Source: Streptomyces sp. NBC_01460 | GTDB taxonomy: Bacteria > Actinomycetota > Actinomycetes > Streptomycetales > Streptomycetaceae | Direction: 5' to 3' | Length of the DNA stretch: 64,000 bases | Assembly: GCF_036227405.1 (NCBI RefSeq) | Contig: NZ_CP109473.1 | Coordinates: 806,001 to 870,000 of the forward strand | Part shown: piece by piece, positions 8,544 through 16,835 of the stretch | How positions within the stretch are numbered: position 1 is the first letter of the stretch | How the letters are laid out: each line of letters opens with the position of its first letter | Made by a program: the position numbers and the translations under genes | Notes under the pieces: model-generated | What the model was told of the DNA's origin: nothing | Seen by the model: only the letters and a program-made list of their open reading frames with translations | Databases searched by the model: none

Positions 8544-9212
8544 GTGCTGATGCCCCGTCGGACCACACGCGTGCGCGCGGTCGCGCTGCTGACGGCGCTC
8601 GCCGCATCCGTCCTCGCTCTGGGGGGATGCGACGGGGACAGCGGTGACGAAGGGGCGAAGGCCGGTGCGGACAAGGGCTATTCGGTCGTGGCGCCCGGGA
8701 AACCCGGCGAGCCGGCCAGGACCCTGTCCCCCGAGGAGGCGCAGAAGGCCGCCGGGGACGACACCCCCAACTCGGCCGACTTCCGCTACGCCCGCATGAT
8801 GATCGAGCATCACGAACAGGCCCTCGTGCTCACCGGGCTGGTCCCCGGACGCGCGTCCTCCACCTCGGTCGAACGACTCGCGAAGCGCATATCGGCAGCC
8901 CAGAAGCCGGAGATCGGCGCCATGGAGGGCTGGCTGAAGAACAACGGCGGCGACGGGCGCGAAGAGACGCACGACCACGCCGCGATGCCCGGCATGGCGA
9001 CCGCCGAGCAGATCGAGGAGCTGCGCGGCGCGCGCGGCAAGGCCTTCGACCGCCTCTTCCTCGAGCTGATGATCACCCACCACCAGGGGGCGGTCACCAT
9101 GGCGACCGAGGCGCTCGCGGACGGCAACAACGTGCTGGTGGAGGAGATGGCCAACGACGTCGTCGCCCAGCAGACCGTGGAGATCGACCGGATGCGGTCC
9201 CTCATGGCCTGA
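8544..9212 (+). CDS. DUF305 lipoprotein, probable metal-binding
   Basis: A 222-residue lipoprotein with a basic N-terminus, a hydrophobic core and the lipobox LALGGC (Cys29). The mature part is a DUF305/ferritin-like helical bundle rich in His and Met: RYARMMIEHHEQA, HDHAAMPGM and ELMITHHQGAVTMA. DUF305 proteins in other bacteria bind copper or other metals, so metal sequestration at the membrane surface is the best inference. GTG 8544 has GGAGG 5 nt upstream. In-frame ATGs at 8532 and 8550 are alternatives that would not change the mature protein. Confidence 0.85.
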   Translation: MLMPRRTTRVRAVALLTALAASVLALGGCDGDSGDEGAKAGADKGYSVVAPGKPGEPARTLSPEEAQKAAGDDTPNSADFRYARMMIEHHEQALVLTGLVPGRASSTSVERLAKRISAAQKPEIGAMEGWLKNNGGDGREETHDHAAMPGMATAEQIEELRGARGKAFDRLFLELMITHHQGAVTMATEALADGNNVLVEEMANDVVAQQTVEIDRMRSLMA

Positions 9213-9256
9213 CGCGGTCGTGCCCGCGGTCCATTCGGCCCTGTCGGCTGGCGCCA

Positions 9257-9347
9257 CGATCCGTGCCGTCCCGCGGCCGCGCATGGCGCTCGGCGAACGG
9301 TTCGTCCTGGAAGCCGGCTCGGGGCAGCTCGCGATCCGTGCCGTCCC
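9257..9347 (+). repeat. 16-bp direct repeat pair
   Basis: CGATCCGTGCCGTCCC occurs at 9257-9272 and again at 9332-9347, in the gap between the convergent DUF305 and ArsR genes. No gene is evident between the copies. It may be a duplication scar. Confidence 0.5.
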
Positions 9348-9365
9348 ATGGCGGCGCTGACGCGG

Positions 9366-9713
9366 TCAGCCCTGGGCGAGGCGCTCGGCCTGCCGGTCCG
9401 CTCCGCCGAGGACGCTGTCCAGCAGGCCGGGGAAAAGGGCGTCCAGGTCTTCCGTGCGTACACAGCTCAGCTTCGCCGTGCCGCGGTAGAACTGCGTGAT
9501 GACGCCGCTCTCGCGGAGCACCCTGAAGTGGTGGGTCGTGGTGGACTTCGACACCGGGAGATCGAAGCGGGAACAGGCCTGCTCGTCGGCGGCTCCCGCC
9601 AGTTGGCGCACGATCCGCAACCTGATCGGATCGGAGAGCGCGTGGAGCACGCCCTCGACACGGATCTCGTCGCGCGCGGGGTGGGCGAGCACACGAGCGG
9701 CGTTGGTCGTCAC
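9366..9713 (-). CDS. ArsR-type winged-helix regulator
   Basis: A 115-residue winged-helix repressor. HALSDPIRLRIVRQLAG opens the fold, and the recognition region LPVSKSTTTHHFRVLRESGV matches ArsR/HxlR-like helix-turn-helix proteins. Two cysteines (in EQACSR and LSCVR) could sense redox state or electrophiles, which is inference. An ATG at 9743 is rejected because it overlaps the probable -10 (TACAAT, 9742-9747, minus strand). GTG 9713 has a GTGGAG ribosome site. A TACGA-N6-TCGTA box covers the promoter, implying autoregulation, and the same box is repeated three times upstream of the old yellow enzyme gene. Confidence 0.85.
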   Translation of the reverse strand: MTTNAARVLAHPARDEIRVEGVLHALSDPIRLRIVRQLAGAADEQACSRFDLPVSKSTTTHHFRVLRESGVITQFYRGTAKLSCVRTEDLDALFPGLLDSVLGGADRQAERLAQG

Positions 9714-9745
9714 GGTGGCTCCACTTCGTGCAGGGGCTCCCATTG

Positions 9746-9761
9746 TACGAGAGTCGTCGTA
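9746..9761. promoter_or_regulatory. probable ArsR operator at the arsR promoter
   Basis: A perfect inverted repeat TACGA-N6-TCGTA that overlaps the -10 hexamer TACAAT of the minus-strand arsR promoter. The same 16-bp architecture recurs at 11738-11787. Confidence 0.6.
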
Positions 9762-9764
9762 TCT

Positions 9765-10502
9765 TCAGTCACGGGCCGCCGCCACGAGCCGGACGCGTGG
9801 GCTGCCGTCCGGTCTCCGGCCGAACTCCTCGAGCGGCAGGAGCCGCACCGTGAATCCGCTCCGCACGAGGTCGTCCACGACACCGGCCAGCGGGAAGGTG
9901 CGGTAGTACATGACGAAGGGCGGGCGCCACAGGGCGTTGCGCACCCGCATGGCCACGTCGAAGCCGAGCAGCGACCAGTAGGCCCGCGAGCCCACCGCGG
10001 GCGGTGCGCCCACCGGGAAGGCGAACAGACCGCCCGGCCGCAGCACCGCGTGCACCTGGTCGAACAGGGCCGGGCGCTCCTCCGGCAGGAAGTGGCCGAA
10101 CGCCCCGAAGCTCACGGCCAGGTCGAAGGTCCGGGAGAACGGCAGCGCCAGGGCATCGGCCCTGACCCAGTCCACGGCCGGGCCGTCGGTGTCCCCGGCG
10201 TGCGCCGTGTGCGCGGACCGGGCGGCGCCGAGCATACCGGCGCTGAAGTCGACGCCGGTGACCCGTTCCCGGCACAGCCCGCGCAGCACGCCCACCCCGG
10301 CCCCGGTGCCGCAGCAGACGTCCAGGCCGCGGTCGAACGGCCCGAGGGGCCGCACCGCGTCGGTGACGGCCCGCAGCACCCGGTCAGGGGTCCGGTAGGG
10401 CGTCAGGTCGAACTTCGGGGCGAGCAGGTCGTATCCGCGCATCGTCGAGGAGAACGCCTGGACGGCCAGTTCGCGCAGCGTGGGGCCCTGGGAAGTGAAC
10501 AT
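9765..10502 (-). CDS. class I SAM-dependent methyltransferase
   Basis: A 245-residue methyltransferase. Motif I is LDVCCGTGAGVG (residues about 60-71), the acidic end of strand 2 is VTGVDFSAGML, motif II/III is DLAVSFGAFGHF, and the post-motif is LRPGGLFAFPVG. The substrate is unknown. There is no ribosome site: TACGCT lies 8 nt before the ATG, so the mRNA is probably leaderless. It lies between the old yellow enzyme gene, from which it is separated by a terminator, and arsR, whose promoter sits in the 51-bp gap after its stop. Confidence 0.85.
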   Translation of the reverse strand: MFTSQGPTLRELAVQAFSSTMRGYDLLAPKFDLTPYRTPDRVLRAVTDAVRPLGPFDRGLDVCCGTGAGVGVLRGLCRERVTGVDFSAGMLGAARSAHTAHAGDTDGPAVDWVRADALALPFSRTFDLAVSFGAFGHFLPEERPALFDQVHAVLRPGGLFAFPVGAPPAVGSRAYWSLLGFDVAMRVRNALWRPPFVMYYRTFPLAGVVDDLVRSGFTVRLLPLEEFGRRPDGSPRVRLVAAARD

Positions 10503-10520
10503 CGCGGATCAGCGTACCCA

Positions 10521-10563
10521 CCGGGGCGGCGCCGCACCGCGTCACCGTGCGGCGGCGCCCCGG
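10521..10563 (-). terminator. hairpin terminator after the old yellow enzyme gene
   Basis: Arms 10521-10537 and 10547-10563 pair at 16 of 17 positions with a 9-nt loop, starting about 20 bp beyond the stop of the minus-strand oxidoreductase gene. Confidence 0.7.
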
Positions 10564-10583
10564 CTCCGCCGGCGTCTCCGCCG

Positions 10584-11666
10584 TCAGACGGAGCGGTGGT
10601 ACTGGTCCGGGACGTGCGGTTCGGCGCCGAGTTCGCGCGCGGCGTGCCGGGCCCACGACGGGTTACGGAGCAGCTCGCGGCCGAGGAGGATCGCGTCGGC
10701 CTCGCCGTTCTCCAGGATCTTCTCGGCCTGCCGCGCCTCCGTGATCAGGCCGACCGCGGCGACGGGCAACGTGGTCCCGGTCTTGACGCGGGCCGCGAAG
10801 GGGACCTGGTAGCCGGGGCCGACGGGAATGCGGACGCCTGCGGCGTTGCCGCCGGTGGAGGCATCGAGGAGATCGACGCCGTGGGCCTCGAGGTCGGTGG
10901 CGAAGCGGACCGTGTCATCGGCCGTCCAGCCCTCGCCGTCCTCGAGCCAGTCGGTGGCGGAGATGCGGAAGAACAGGGGCAGCTCGTCGGGCCAGACAGC
11001 GCGTACGGCGTCGACGACCTCGAGGGCGAAGCGGGTGCGGTTCTCGTACGAGCCGCCGTACTCGTCCGTGCGCCTGTTGGAGTGCGGGGAGAGGAACTCG
11101 CCGATCAGGTAGCCGTGGGCGCCGTGGATCTCGACGATCTCGAAGCCGGCGTCCAGGGAGCGGCGGGCGGCGTCGGCGAACTGCCGGACGACGTCCTTGA
11201 TCTCTCCGACGGTCAGTTCGGTCGGCACGGGGTGGTTCTCGTCGAACGCGATCGCACTCGGCGCGACGGGCTGCCATCCGTGCGCGTCGGGGCCGACCGG
11301 GGCGCCGCCCTTCCAGGGCCGGCCGGTGGAGCCCTTGCGCCCGGCGTGGGCGATCTGGACAGCCGGAACGGTGTTCTGGCTCCTCAGGAACGTGGTGATG
11401 CGGCGGAAGGCCTCGACCTGGGTGTCGTTCCAGATGCCGAGGTCCTGCGGGGAGATACGGCCTTCGGGGCTCACACCGGTCGCCTCGACGATGACGAGGC
11501 CGGCGCCGCCGACCGCGCGGGCGGCGTAGTGCTGGAAGTGCCAGTCCGTCGGGGCACCGGCCGCCGGGCCGTCGGGGGCGGCACTGTACTGGCACATCGG
11601 GGCCATCCATACGCGGTTCGGGATCGTCAGCGACCGCAGGGTGTAGGGCTCGAACAGTGCACTCAC
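10584..11666 (-). CDS. old yellow enzyme (NADH:flavin oxidoreductase, YqjM-like)
   Basis: A 360-residue FMN-dependent ene-reductase. The N-terminus has MAPMCQYSA, whose Cys is the redox-modulating residue of the YqjM/thermophilic-like class. The substrate-binding pair lies in EIHGAHGYLIGEFLSPHSN, the phosphate-binding C-terminal region in AVGLITEARQAEKIL and LGRELLRNPSWA. It should reduce activated C=C bonds of electrophiles using NAD(P)H. Three tandem copies of the arsR operator box lie 72-121 bp upstream, so it is probably induced when the neighbouring ArsR protein is inactivated. Confidence 0.9.
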   Translation of the reverse strand: MSALFEPYTLRSLTIPNRVWMAPMCQYSAAPDGPAAGAPTDWHFQHYAARAVGGAGLVIVEATGVSPEGRISPQDLGIWNDTQVEAFRRITTFLRSQNTVPAVQIAHAGRKGSTGRPWKGGAPVGPDAHGWQPVAPSAIAFDENHPVPTELTVGEIKDVVRQFADAARRSLDAGFEIVEIHGAHGYLIGEFLSPHSNRRTDEYGGSYENRTRFALEVVDAVRAVWPDELPLFFRISATDWLEDGEGWTADDTVRFATDLEAHGVDLLDASTGGNAAGVRIPVGPGYQVPFAARVKTGTTLPVAAVGLITEARQAEKILENGEADAILLGRELLRNPSWARHAARELGAEPHVPDQYHRSV

Positions 11667-11737
11667 AGGGGACTCCGGTTCCTCGGGTTGCGACAGCGCG
11701 GCGCGACGGCCCCGGGGAAGTCCCGGCCGCCGCTTCG

Positions 11738-11787
11738 TACGATGTTCACCGTACTACGACGATCGTCGAAATACGAAGCCTCTCGTA
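11738..11787. promoter_or_regulatory. three tandem 16-bp operator boxes upstream of the old yellow enzyme gene
   Basis: Three boxes of the form TACGA-N6-(T/C)CG(T/A)A lie at 11738-11753, 11755-11770 and 11772-11787, each separated by a single base (17-bp period). The third shares its right half CTCTCGTA with the arsR box. They cover the likely promoter of the minus-strand oxidoreductase gene. Confidence 0.65.
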
Positions 11788-11798
11788 CGACTCCCCTC

Positions 11799-12203
11799 TC
11801 ACCTCCCCGGCCGCAGCCGGCGCCGGAGGCGGATGTCGGCATCGGCCTCGTACATCTGGCTCCAGCTGCGTCCGCCTCCCGATGTCCACGTCACCTGGAC
11901 GCTCGCCCCGTCCACCCGCACGGCCTCCACCGTCATGGGGCGGTCCCCGTCCCGGACGTCGCCGCGGAAGAGCTCACGCGCCTTGACCGTGACCGGCTCG
12001 GCCCATCGCGCGTTCTCCGCCTCGGCGGCCGCCGCCACGAGGGCGGCGGCCAGCTCCCTGGCCGCCGCCGGGGAGCAGGACCAGGAGGCGCTCCCCGGGC
12101 CGCCCGCGATCAGGATGCCGACCTGGAGAGGCCCTTCCGCGGGCCCGGGGGCCACCTCCATGGCCGCCTCGCGCCCCTCGGTGTCCCTGATCTCGATGCT
12201 CAT
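11799..12203 (-). CDS. conserved hypothetical protein
   Basis: A 134-residue soluble protein without a recognised domain. It has an Ala-rich helix (residues about 46-68) and a beta-rich second half. The ATG is preceded closely by AGGG, a modest ribosome site. Codon usage is typical of the window. It sits between the old yellow enzyme operator region and the end of the GH115 gene on the same strand. Function unknown. Confidence 0.6.
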   Translation of the reverse strand: MSIEIRDTEGREAAMEVAPGPAEGPLQVGILIAGGPGSASWSCSPAAARELAAALVAAAAEAENARWAEPVTVKARELFRGDVRDGDRPMTVEAVRVDGASVQVTWTSGGGRSWSQMYEADADIRLRRRLRPGR

Positions 12204-12230
12204 CCCTGCCGCCTTGTCGTCCTGCTCCGG

Positions 12231-15200
12231 TCAGCTCAGCCGGAGACTCTCCGGCGGGCCCAGGTAGCTGGGCTTGAGGCCGCCGGTGTCGATCACCAGG
12301 TTCTGGAGTACCACGGTCGGGTCGACCATCCAGAATTTCAGGACGTGTGCGCCCGCCCGCCCGATGTGGTGCGTGGTTCCGGTGCGGTTGACGTTGTCCG
12401 AGGTGTTGCGTGCCCACTGCGTGTTCATGGTGCCGTCGTCGGCCCCCGTGACCTCGGTGATGTTGACGGACCGCGGTGCGTCGTCGTCGAAGGAGACCGC
12501 GTAGGTGAGCCCGTCGGTGGCCAGGGCGTTGTTGCGGGGCGAGAGGTACGCCCAGACCGTGACCGGCCCGGTCGTGAACAGGCTGACCCGGTACTCCAGC
12601 CGGGGCCCCCGGCCGCCCGGGGTCCGGCGCGCCGCGGTGACCGGGAAGGGCTCCATGCCCGCTCCGGTGCGGCCGATGCCGGGGATGCGCCGCCAGGAGA
12701 TCCCGTCACGGCCGACCGCCCGGTGGAAGTGGTCGGCCTCGACGGAGACGTATCCGTTGGCCTCGACGAACCCTTCGAGCCGTGCCCGTCCGATCCGCGG
12801 CCGGTCGACGACGGCCCGCACGACGACCTCGCTGCCGCCGGGGCCGGACACGGTGACGGGCACCCGTGTCACTCCCTTCGGGGCGCGCGACCAGTCGACC
12901 CGGAAGGTGACCCGGGTCTGGGCGTCCACCCGGCCCCGGGTGCGGTCGGCGATCAGCCAGGAGGCTCCCGTGCGGATGCGGAAGTCGAAGGGATCGGTGC
13001 CCCGGTTGAAGACCTCCACATACGGTGCGGGCTGGCTCTGGTAAGGGCTGAAGACGGGCAGGACCGCCTCCGCGCCGGACATCGGCCACCAGTCGGACGA
13101 ACCGTCGACGGCCACGCCCATCTCGGCCCTGGCCGGCAGCTCGATCCGCCGCACGGCGGGGAAGATCTCGTCGGCGAGCGCCACGTTGTCCAGCTCGGGC
13201 TGCTGCCAGGGCGCGTTGGGCCCGTAGCGGTCCACATCGCCGTACCCGATGTGCGGCTGGGTCTGGAACCCCTCCCATTTGCCGTCGGCCACCTCCGTGT
13301 CGAACCGCTCGGCGAGGGCGAGGTCCTCGGCCAGGCCCGCCTCGGCGGCGGCCGCGAGCTGATTGGTCAGGGCGCGGCCCTGGGGGGCGTAGTGCAGGTT
13401 GGTGAACTCCGCCTCCCGCAGGATGTACAGATTGGCGGTCGCCCCCACCGCGTAGCCGACCAGCTGGTACCAGGCGTCCTGGGCGGACGCGGGCAGCCGC
13501 TGCCGGACGCGTTCGGCGGCCGCCGACAGGCGCTGCCAGTCCTCGGTGACCCGCTCCAGCTCGCGGTAGTCGACGATGCTGAAGGGCGTGGCCCGGTCGT
13601 CGTACAGGATGGCGGAGGAGTCCGTCGCCGGGTCCTTGGCGGGGTCGAGGGTGATCTTCCGGTTGAGCAGCTCGGGCTTGCGGCGGGACTGCAGCCAGGC
13701 ATACGTCCGCAGGATGCCGGCGATCTCCTGCGCCTGCCGCTCGCCGAAGTTCTGCGCGGCGTACCGCTCCTCCCACTCCGGGAGCGCCTCCAGGGGCCAG
13801 CGGCCGGGGTCCCAGGCGTACTCCAGGAAGAACTGGGTGGGCAGTTCGTTGCCCTTGAGGTCGCCCACGTTGGTGACCCAGAGGCCGTGGTTGCCGTAGG
13901 CCGCGCACTGGTGGAGCTGGTCCCACATGTTGGGGAGCGAGGCGGTGTCGACCCACTTGTAGTTGCGGCCCACCCCCACGTAGTCGAAGTGGTAGTAGAG
14001 GCCGTAACCGCCGCTGCGGGCGTCGTTCTTCAGATCCGGCAGCTTGCGGACGTTGGCCCAGTTGTCGTCGGTGAGGACGACGGTGATGTCGTCCGGGACG
14101 CGCAGCCCGCGGTCCCAGTAGTGCTGGACCTCCTTGTAGAGGGTCCACACCTGCGGGACCCCGTCCGGTGCGCCCAGCTCCTCGGCGAGGATCTCGCGCT
14201 GGGTGGCGATGATCTCCGTCATCAGCTCGATGCCGTCGCCGTCGGGCAGGCCGACATCGCCGTTCCCGCGCATGCCGAGGGTGACCACGCCCTCGAAGTC
14301 CTCGTCGGCCATGCGGCGGATGCCCTCCCGCCAGTAGGCCTTGACGGCCTCGGCGTTGCGGCGGAAGGACCACTCGCCGGTGCCGCCGTAGGGGTCGTGG
14401 CCGGGCTTGGTGATGTTTCCCGCGCCGTCGCGCACGGCGGCGACGGCGTGCCGGTTCCACTCCTCGATGCCCCGCATCATGGGCGCCTCGTGCGAGGTGC
14501 CCATGACGACTCCGTAGGCCTTCGCGGTGGCGTGGTTCTCCGGGTCGTCCTCGGCGAAGGCGCGTCCCCAGACCGCGGGCCAGAGGTAGTTGGCCTTGAG
14601 GCGCAGCATCACCTCGAAGATCCTCGCGTAGAAGCCGGCGTTGAACCCGCCTTCGAAGCCGGGCGCCTTGCCGGGACCGAAGTGGGCGGGCGCCCAGGTG
14701 CCCAGGGCCGGATTCTCGTCGTTGATGAAGAACCCGCGGTACTTCACGGCGGGGGTCCCCTGGCTGTGCAGGCCGGGCAGGGCGTACAGCGCGTCCCGGT
14801 GGACGGGGGCGACGTCGTCCCACCAGTACCAGGGCGAGACGCCGATCCCCCGGGAGACGTCGTACGCGCCGAAGATCGTGCCGCGCTGGTCGCTGCCCGC
14901 GATGACGAACGCGCGGTCCACTCCGGGCAGCGGCTTCTCCACGACGGTCTGGAGGCTGGTCTCCCACCTGCCCGTGATCCCGGAGGCCTTCAGCCTGCCG
15001 GCGGAGATCAGGCCGTCGATCAGCGGGCTGCGGCCGATGGTGCCCACGAGGACGATCTCGCGGCTGCCGCGCGGCGGCGCGTTCCGTGCGAGCAAGGGGC
15101 GCACGCCGGTGACCCGCTCGATGTCGTCCCGGAGGTCACCGGCCACCCGGACGACCCCGTCATGGTCCTCGTCGCTGACCACGACCGGGGCGGCACGACC

Positions 15201-15413
15201 GGCCCTGACCAGGGGGAAGGCACCGGACCGGGGCGTGAACGAGATGTACGCGCCGGGGTCGGTGGGCCTGGCCGTCGCGGAACCGCCGGAACCCGCCGGC
15301 GCCGCGGCGGCCTCGCCGGCCAGTCCTGTCAGCGATCCGAGCGGCGTCGCCGCGAGCGCCGTGAACCCGAGACCGGCCCCGAGGACCGACCTGCGGCTGG
15401 TGTGCTTGTCCAT
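12231..15413 (-). CDS. GH115 xylan alpha-1,2-glucuronidase, Tat-exported
   Basis: A 1060-residue secreted glycoside hydrolase. The N-terminus is a twin-arginine signal (SRRSVLGAGLG) with a cleavage site near residue 38. GH115 features follow: YDVSRGIGVSPWYWWDDV, the KYRGFFINDENP segment, RLKANYLWPAVWG and GMRGNGD. The C-terminal third is beta-rich, as in the GH115 accessory domains. The family removes (4-O-methyl)glucuronic acid side chains from glucuronoxylan. Its location downstream of a glucarate-dehydratase-like gene and a GH10 xylanase on the same strand fits a xylan-degrading transcription unit. Confidence 0.9.
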   Translation of the reverse strand: MDKHTSRRSVLGAGLGFTALAATPLGSLTGLAGEAAAAPAGSGGSATARPTDPGAYISFTPRSGAFPLVRAGRAAPVVVSDEDHDGVVRVAGDLRDDIERVTGVRPLLARNAPPRGSREIVLVGTIGRSPLIDGLISAGRLKASGITGRWETSLQTVVEKPLPGVDRAFVIAGSDQRGTIFGAYDVSRGIGVSPWYWWDDVAPVHRDALYALPGLHSQGTPAVKYRGFFINDENPALGTWAPAHFGPGKAPGFEGGFNAGFYARIFEVMLRLKANYLWPAVWGRAFAEDDPENHATAKAYGVVMGTSHEAPMMRGIEEWNRHAVAAVRDGAGNITKPGHDPYGGTGEWSFRRNAEAVKAYWREGIRRMADEDFEGVVTLGMRGNGDVGLPDGDGIELMTEIIATQREILAEELGAPDGVPQVWTLYKEVQHYWDRGLRVPDDITVVLTDDNWANVRKLPDLKNDARSGGYGLYYHFDYVGVGRNYKWVDTASLPNMWDQLHQCAAYGNHGLWVTNVGDLKGNELPTQFFLEYAWDPGRWPLEALPEWEERYAAQNFGERQAQEIAGILRTYAWLQSRRKPELLNRKITLDPAKDPATDSSAILYDDRATPFSIVDYRELERVTEDWQRLSAAAERVRQRLPASAQDAWYQLVGYAVGATANLYILREAEFTNLHYAPQGRALTNQLAAAAEAGLAEDLALAERFDTEVADGKWEGFQTQPHIGYGDVDRYGPNAPWQQPELDNVALADEIFPAVRRIELPARAEMGVAVDGSSDWWPMSGAEAVLPVFSPYQSQPAPYVEVFNRGTDPFDFRIRTGASWLIADRTRGRVDAQTRVTFRVDWSRAPKGVTRVPVTVSGPGGSEVVVRAVVDRPRIGRARLEGFVEANGYVSVEADHFHRAVGRDGISWRRIPGIGRTGAGMEPFPVTAARRTPGGRGPRLEYRVSLFTTGPVTVWAYLSPRNNALATDGLTYAVSFDDDAPRSVNITEVTGADDGTMNTQWARNTSDNVNRTGTTHHIGRAGAHVLKFWMVDPTVVLQNLVIDTGGLKPSYLGPPESLRLS

Positions 15414-15530
15414 GCTGCTCTCCCATTGTGTTCACACACATGACGAATTGGACGGGTGTACGCCCCTGACGGGTTTGCGGTGCGGGCCCCGACGTCGGTC
15501 GGTGACGCCGGGCGCGGCGGCCCCGGCGGG

Positions 15531-16799
15531 TCACCAGCGGGGTGTCCTCTTCTCGTAGGAGGGGTCGATCCGGCGGATGTAGCCGGTGTCGTCGCGGTTG
15601 CGCAGTCCGCACGCGATGTACTGCTCGTGCAGGCGGGCGAGTGCGTCGCGGTCCAGCTCGACGCCGAGGCCGGGCCCCCGGGGGACGCGGACCGCGCCGT
15701 CGGCGAAGGTGAGTGCGCCGGGAACCACGATCTCCTCGGTCTTCCACGGCCAGTGGGTGTCGCAGGCGTAGGTGAGGTCGGGCGTGGCGGCTGCCAGATG
15801 GGTCATCGCGGCCAGGCTGATGCCCAGGTGCGAGTTGGAGTGCATCGAGAGGCCCATGCCGAACGTCTCGCAGATCCCGGAGAGGAGCCGGGAGCGGTGC
15901 AGACCGCCCCAGTAGTGGTGGTCCGAGAGCACGATCCGCACCGATCCCCGCGCGACGGCGGGAGCCAGGTGGTCGAAGGCGACGACGCACATGTTGGTGG
16001 CGAGCGGGACCGGCGTCTCCCGCGCGACCGCGGCCATTCCGTCGAGACCGGGTGTCGGGTCCTCCAGGTACTCCAGGACGCCCTCCAGCCGGCGGGCCAC
16101 CCCGACCGATGTGGGCACGCTCCAGGCCGCGTTGGGGTCGAGCCGCAAGGGGATGCCGGGGAAGGCGTCGCGCAGGGCGAGCACCGCCTCGGCCTCCTCC
16201 TCGGGGGGCCGTACGCCGCCCTTGAGCTTGATCGCCGAGAAGCCGTACGTGTCGATCATGCGGCGGGCCTGGGCGACGATGCCGTCCGGGTCGAGGGCCT
16301 CGCCCCAGTCGTCCGGTTGCGCCCCCGGGTGGCCGGCCCACTTGTAGAAGAGGTAGGCGCTGAAGGGGACGGTGTCCCGCACCGCGCCGCCCAGCAGGTC
16401 ACTGACGGGGCGGCCCGCCGCCTTGCCCTGGATGTCGAGGCAGGCCACCTCGAACGGGGAGAAGACGCGGTCGACGACGCTGCTGGTGGTGATCATCCCG
16501 GTGAGCCCGGACCCACCGGTCCCGGCGTCCTCCGCCAGCGCCGCGGCCACCGCGCGGTGCATGGCGCCGAGCGCGTACACGTCCATGCCGGTGACCGCGT
16601 CCGCTGCCGCCCGCAGCCGGCGCAGGTGCCCGTCGTCGGCGTACGTCTCGCCGAGACCGACCGGGCCGTCGCCCGTGTCCACCTCGACGACCGCCCGCAG
16701 CGCGAAGGGCTCGTGCACGCCGACCGCGTTCAGCAGCGCCGGGTCCCTGAAGGCGACCGGAGTGATGCGCACTCCGGTGATCCGGAGGTCCGTCGTCAT
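15531..16799 (-). CDS. glucarate dehydratase-like enolase-superfamily enzyme
   Basis: A 422-residue enzyme matching the glucarate dehydratase branch of the enolase superfamily. The KxK base motif is K191-L-K193, metal ligands are D221, E246 and N269, and D293 plus H320 (in SMHSNSHLG) form the second catalytic pair. It should dehydrate an aldarate such as D-glucarate to a keto-deoxy acid. Only 36 bp separate it from the xylanase upstream, and GH115 glucuronidase follows, so it could process uronic acid side chains of xylan after oxidation. The oxidising enzyme is not in this window. Confidence 0.85.
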   Translation of the reverse strand: MTTDLRITGVRITPVAFRDPALLNAVGVHEPFALRAVVEVDTGDGPVGLGETYADDGHLRRLRAAADAVTGMDVYALGAMHRAVAAALAEDAGTGGSGLTGMITTSSVVDRVFSPFEVACLDIQGKAAGRPVSDLLGGAVRDTVPFSAYLFYKWAGHPGAQPDDWGEALDPDGIVAQARRMIDTYGFSAIKLKGGVRPPEEEAEAVLALRDAFPGIPLRLDPNAAWSVPTSVGVARRLEGVLEYLEDPTPGLDGMAAVARETPVPLATNMCVVAFDHLAPAVARGSVRIVLSDHHYWGGLHRSRLLSGICETFGMGLSMHSNSHLGISLAAMTHLAAATPDLTYACDTHWPWKTEEIVVPGALTFADGAVRVPRGPGLGVELDRDALARLHEQYIACGLRNRDDTGYIRRIDPSYEKRTPRW

Positions 16800-16835
16800 C
16801 CGTCGCCTCTTCCGTACCGGTGGGGTGGTCGTGGG

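Noticed and set aside
9232..9359. A short plus-strand frame ending in ERFVLEAGSGQLAIRAVPWRR, considered as a C-terminal gene remnant
   Set aside because: No family recognised and no promoter or ribosome site. The region is probably duplicated non-coding sequence.
9348..15443. A 2031-codon open frame on the plus strand opposite the ArsR, methyltransferase, old yellow enzyme and GH115 genes
   Set aside because: It is a shadow of minus-strand genes in G+C-rich DNA: its product is Gly/Arg/Val/Pro-rich with no domain, while the opposite strand encodes clear enzyme families.
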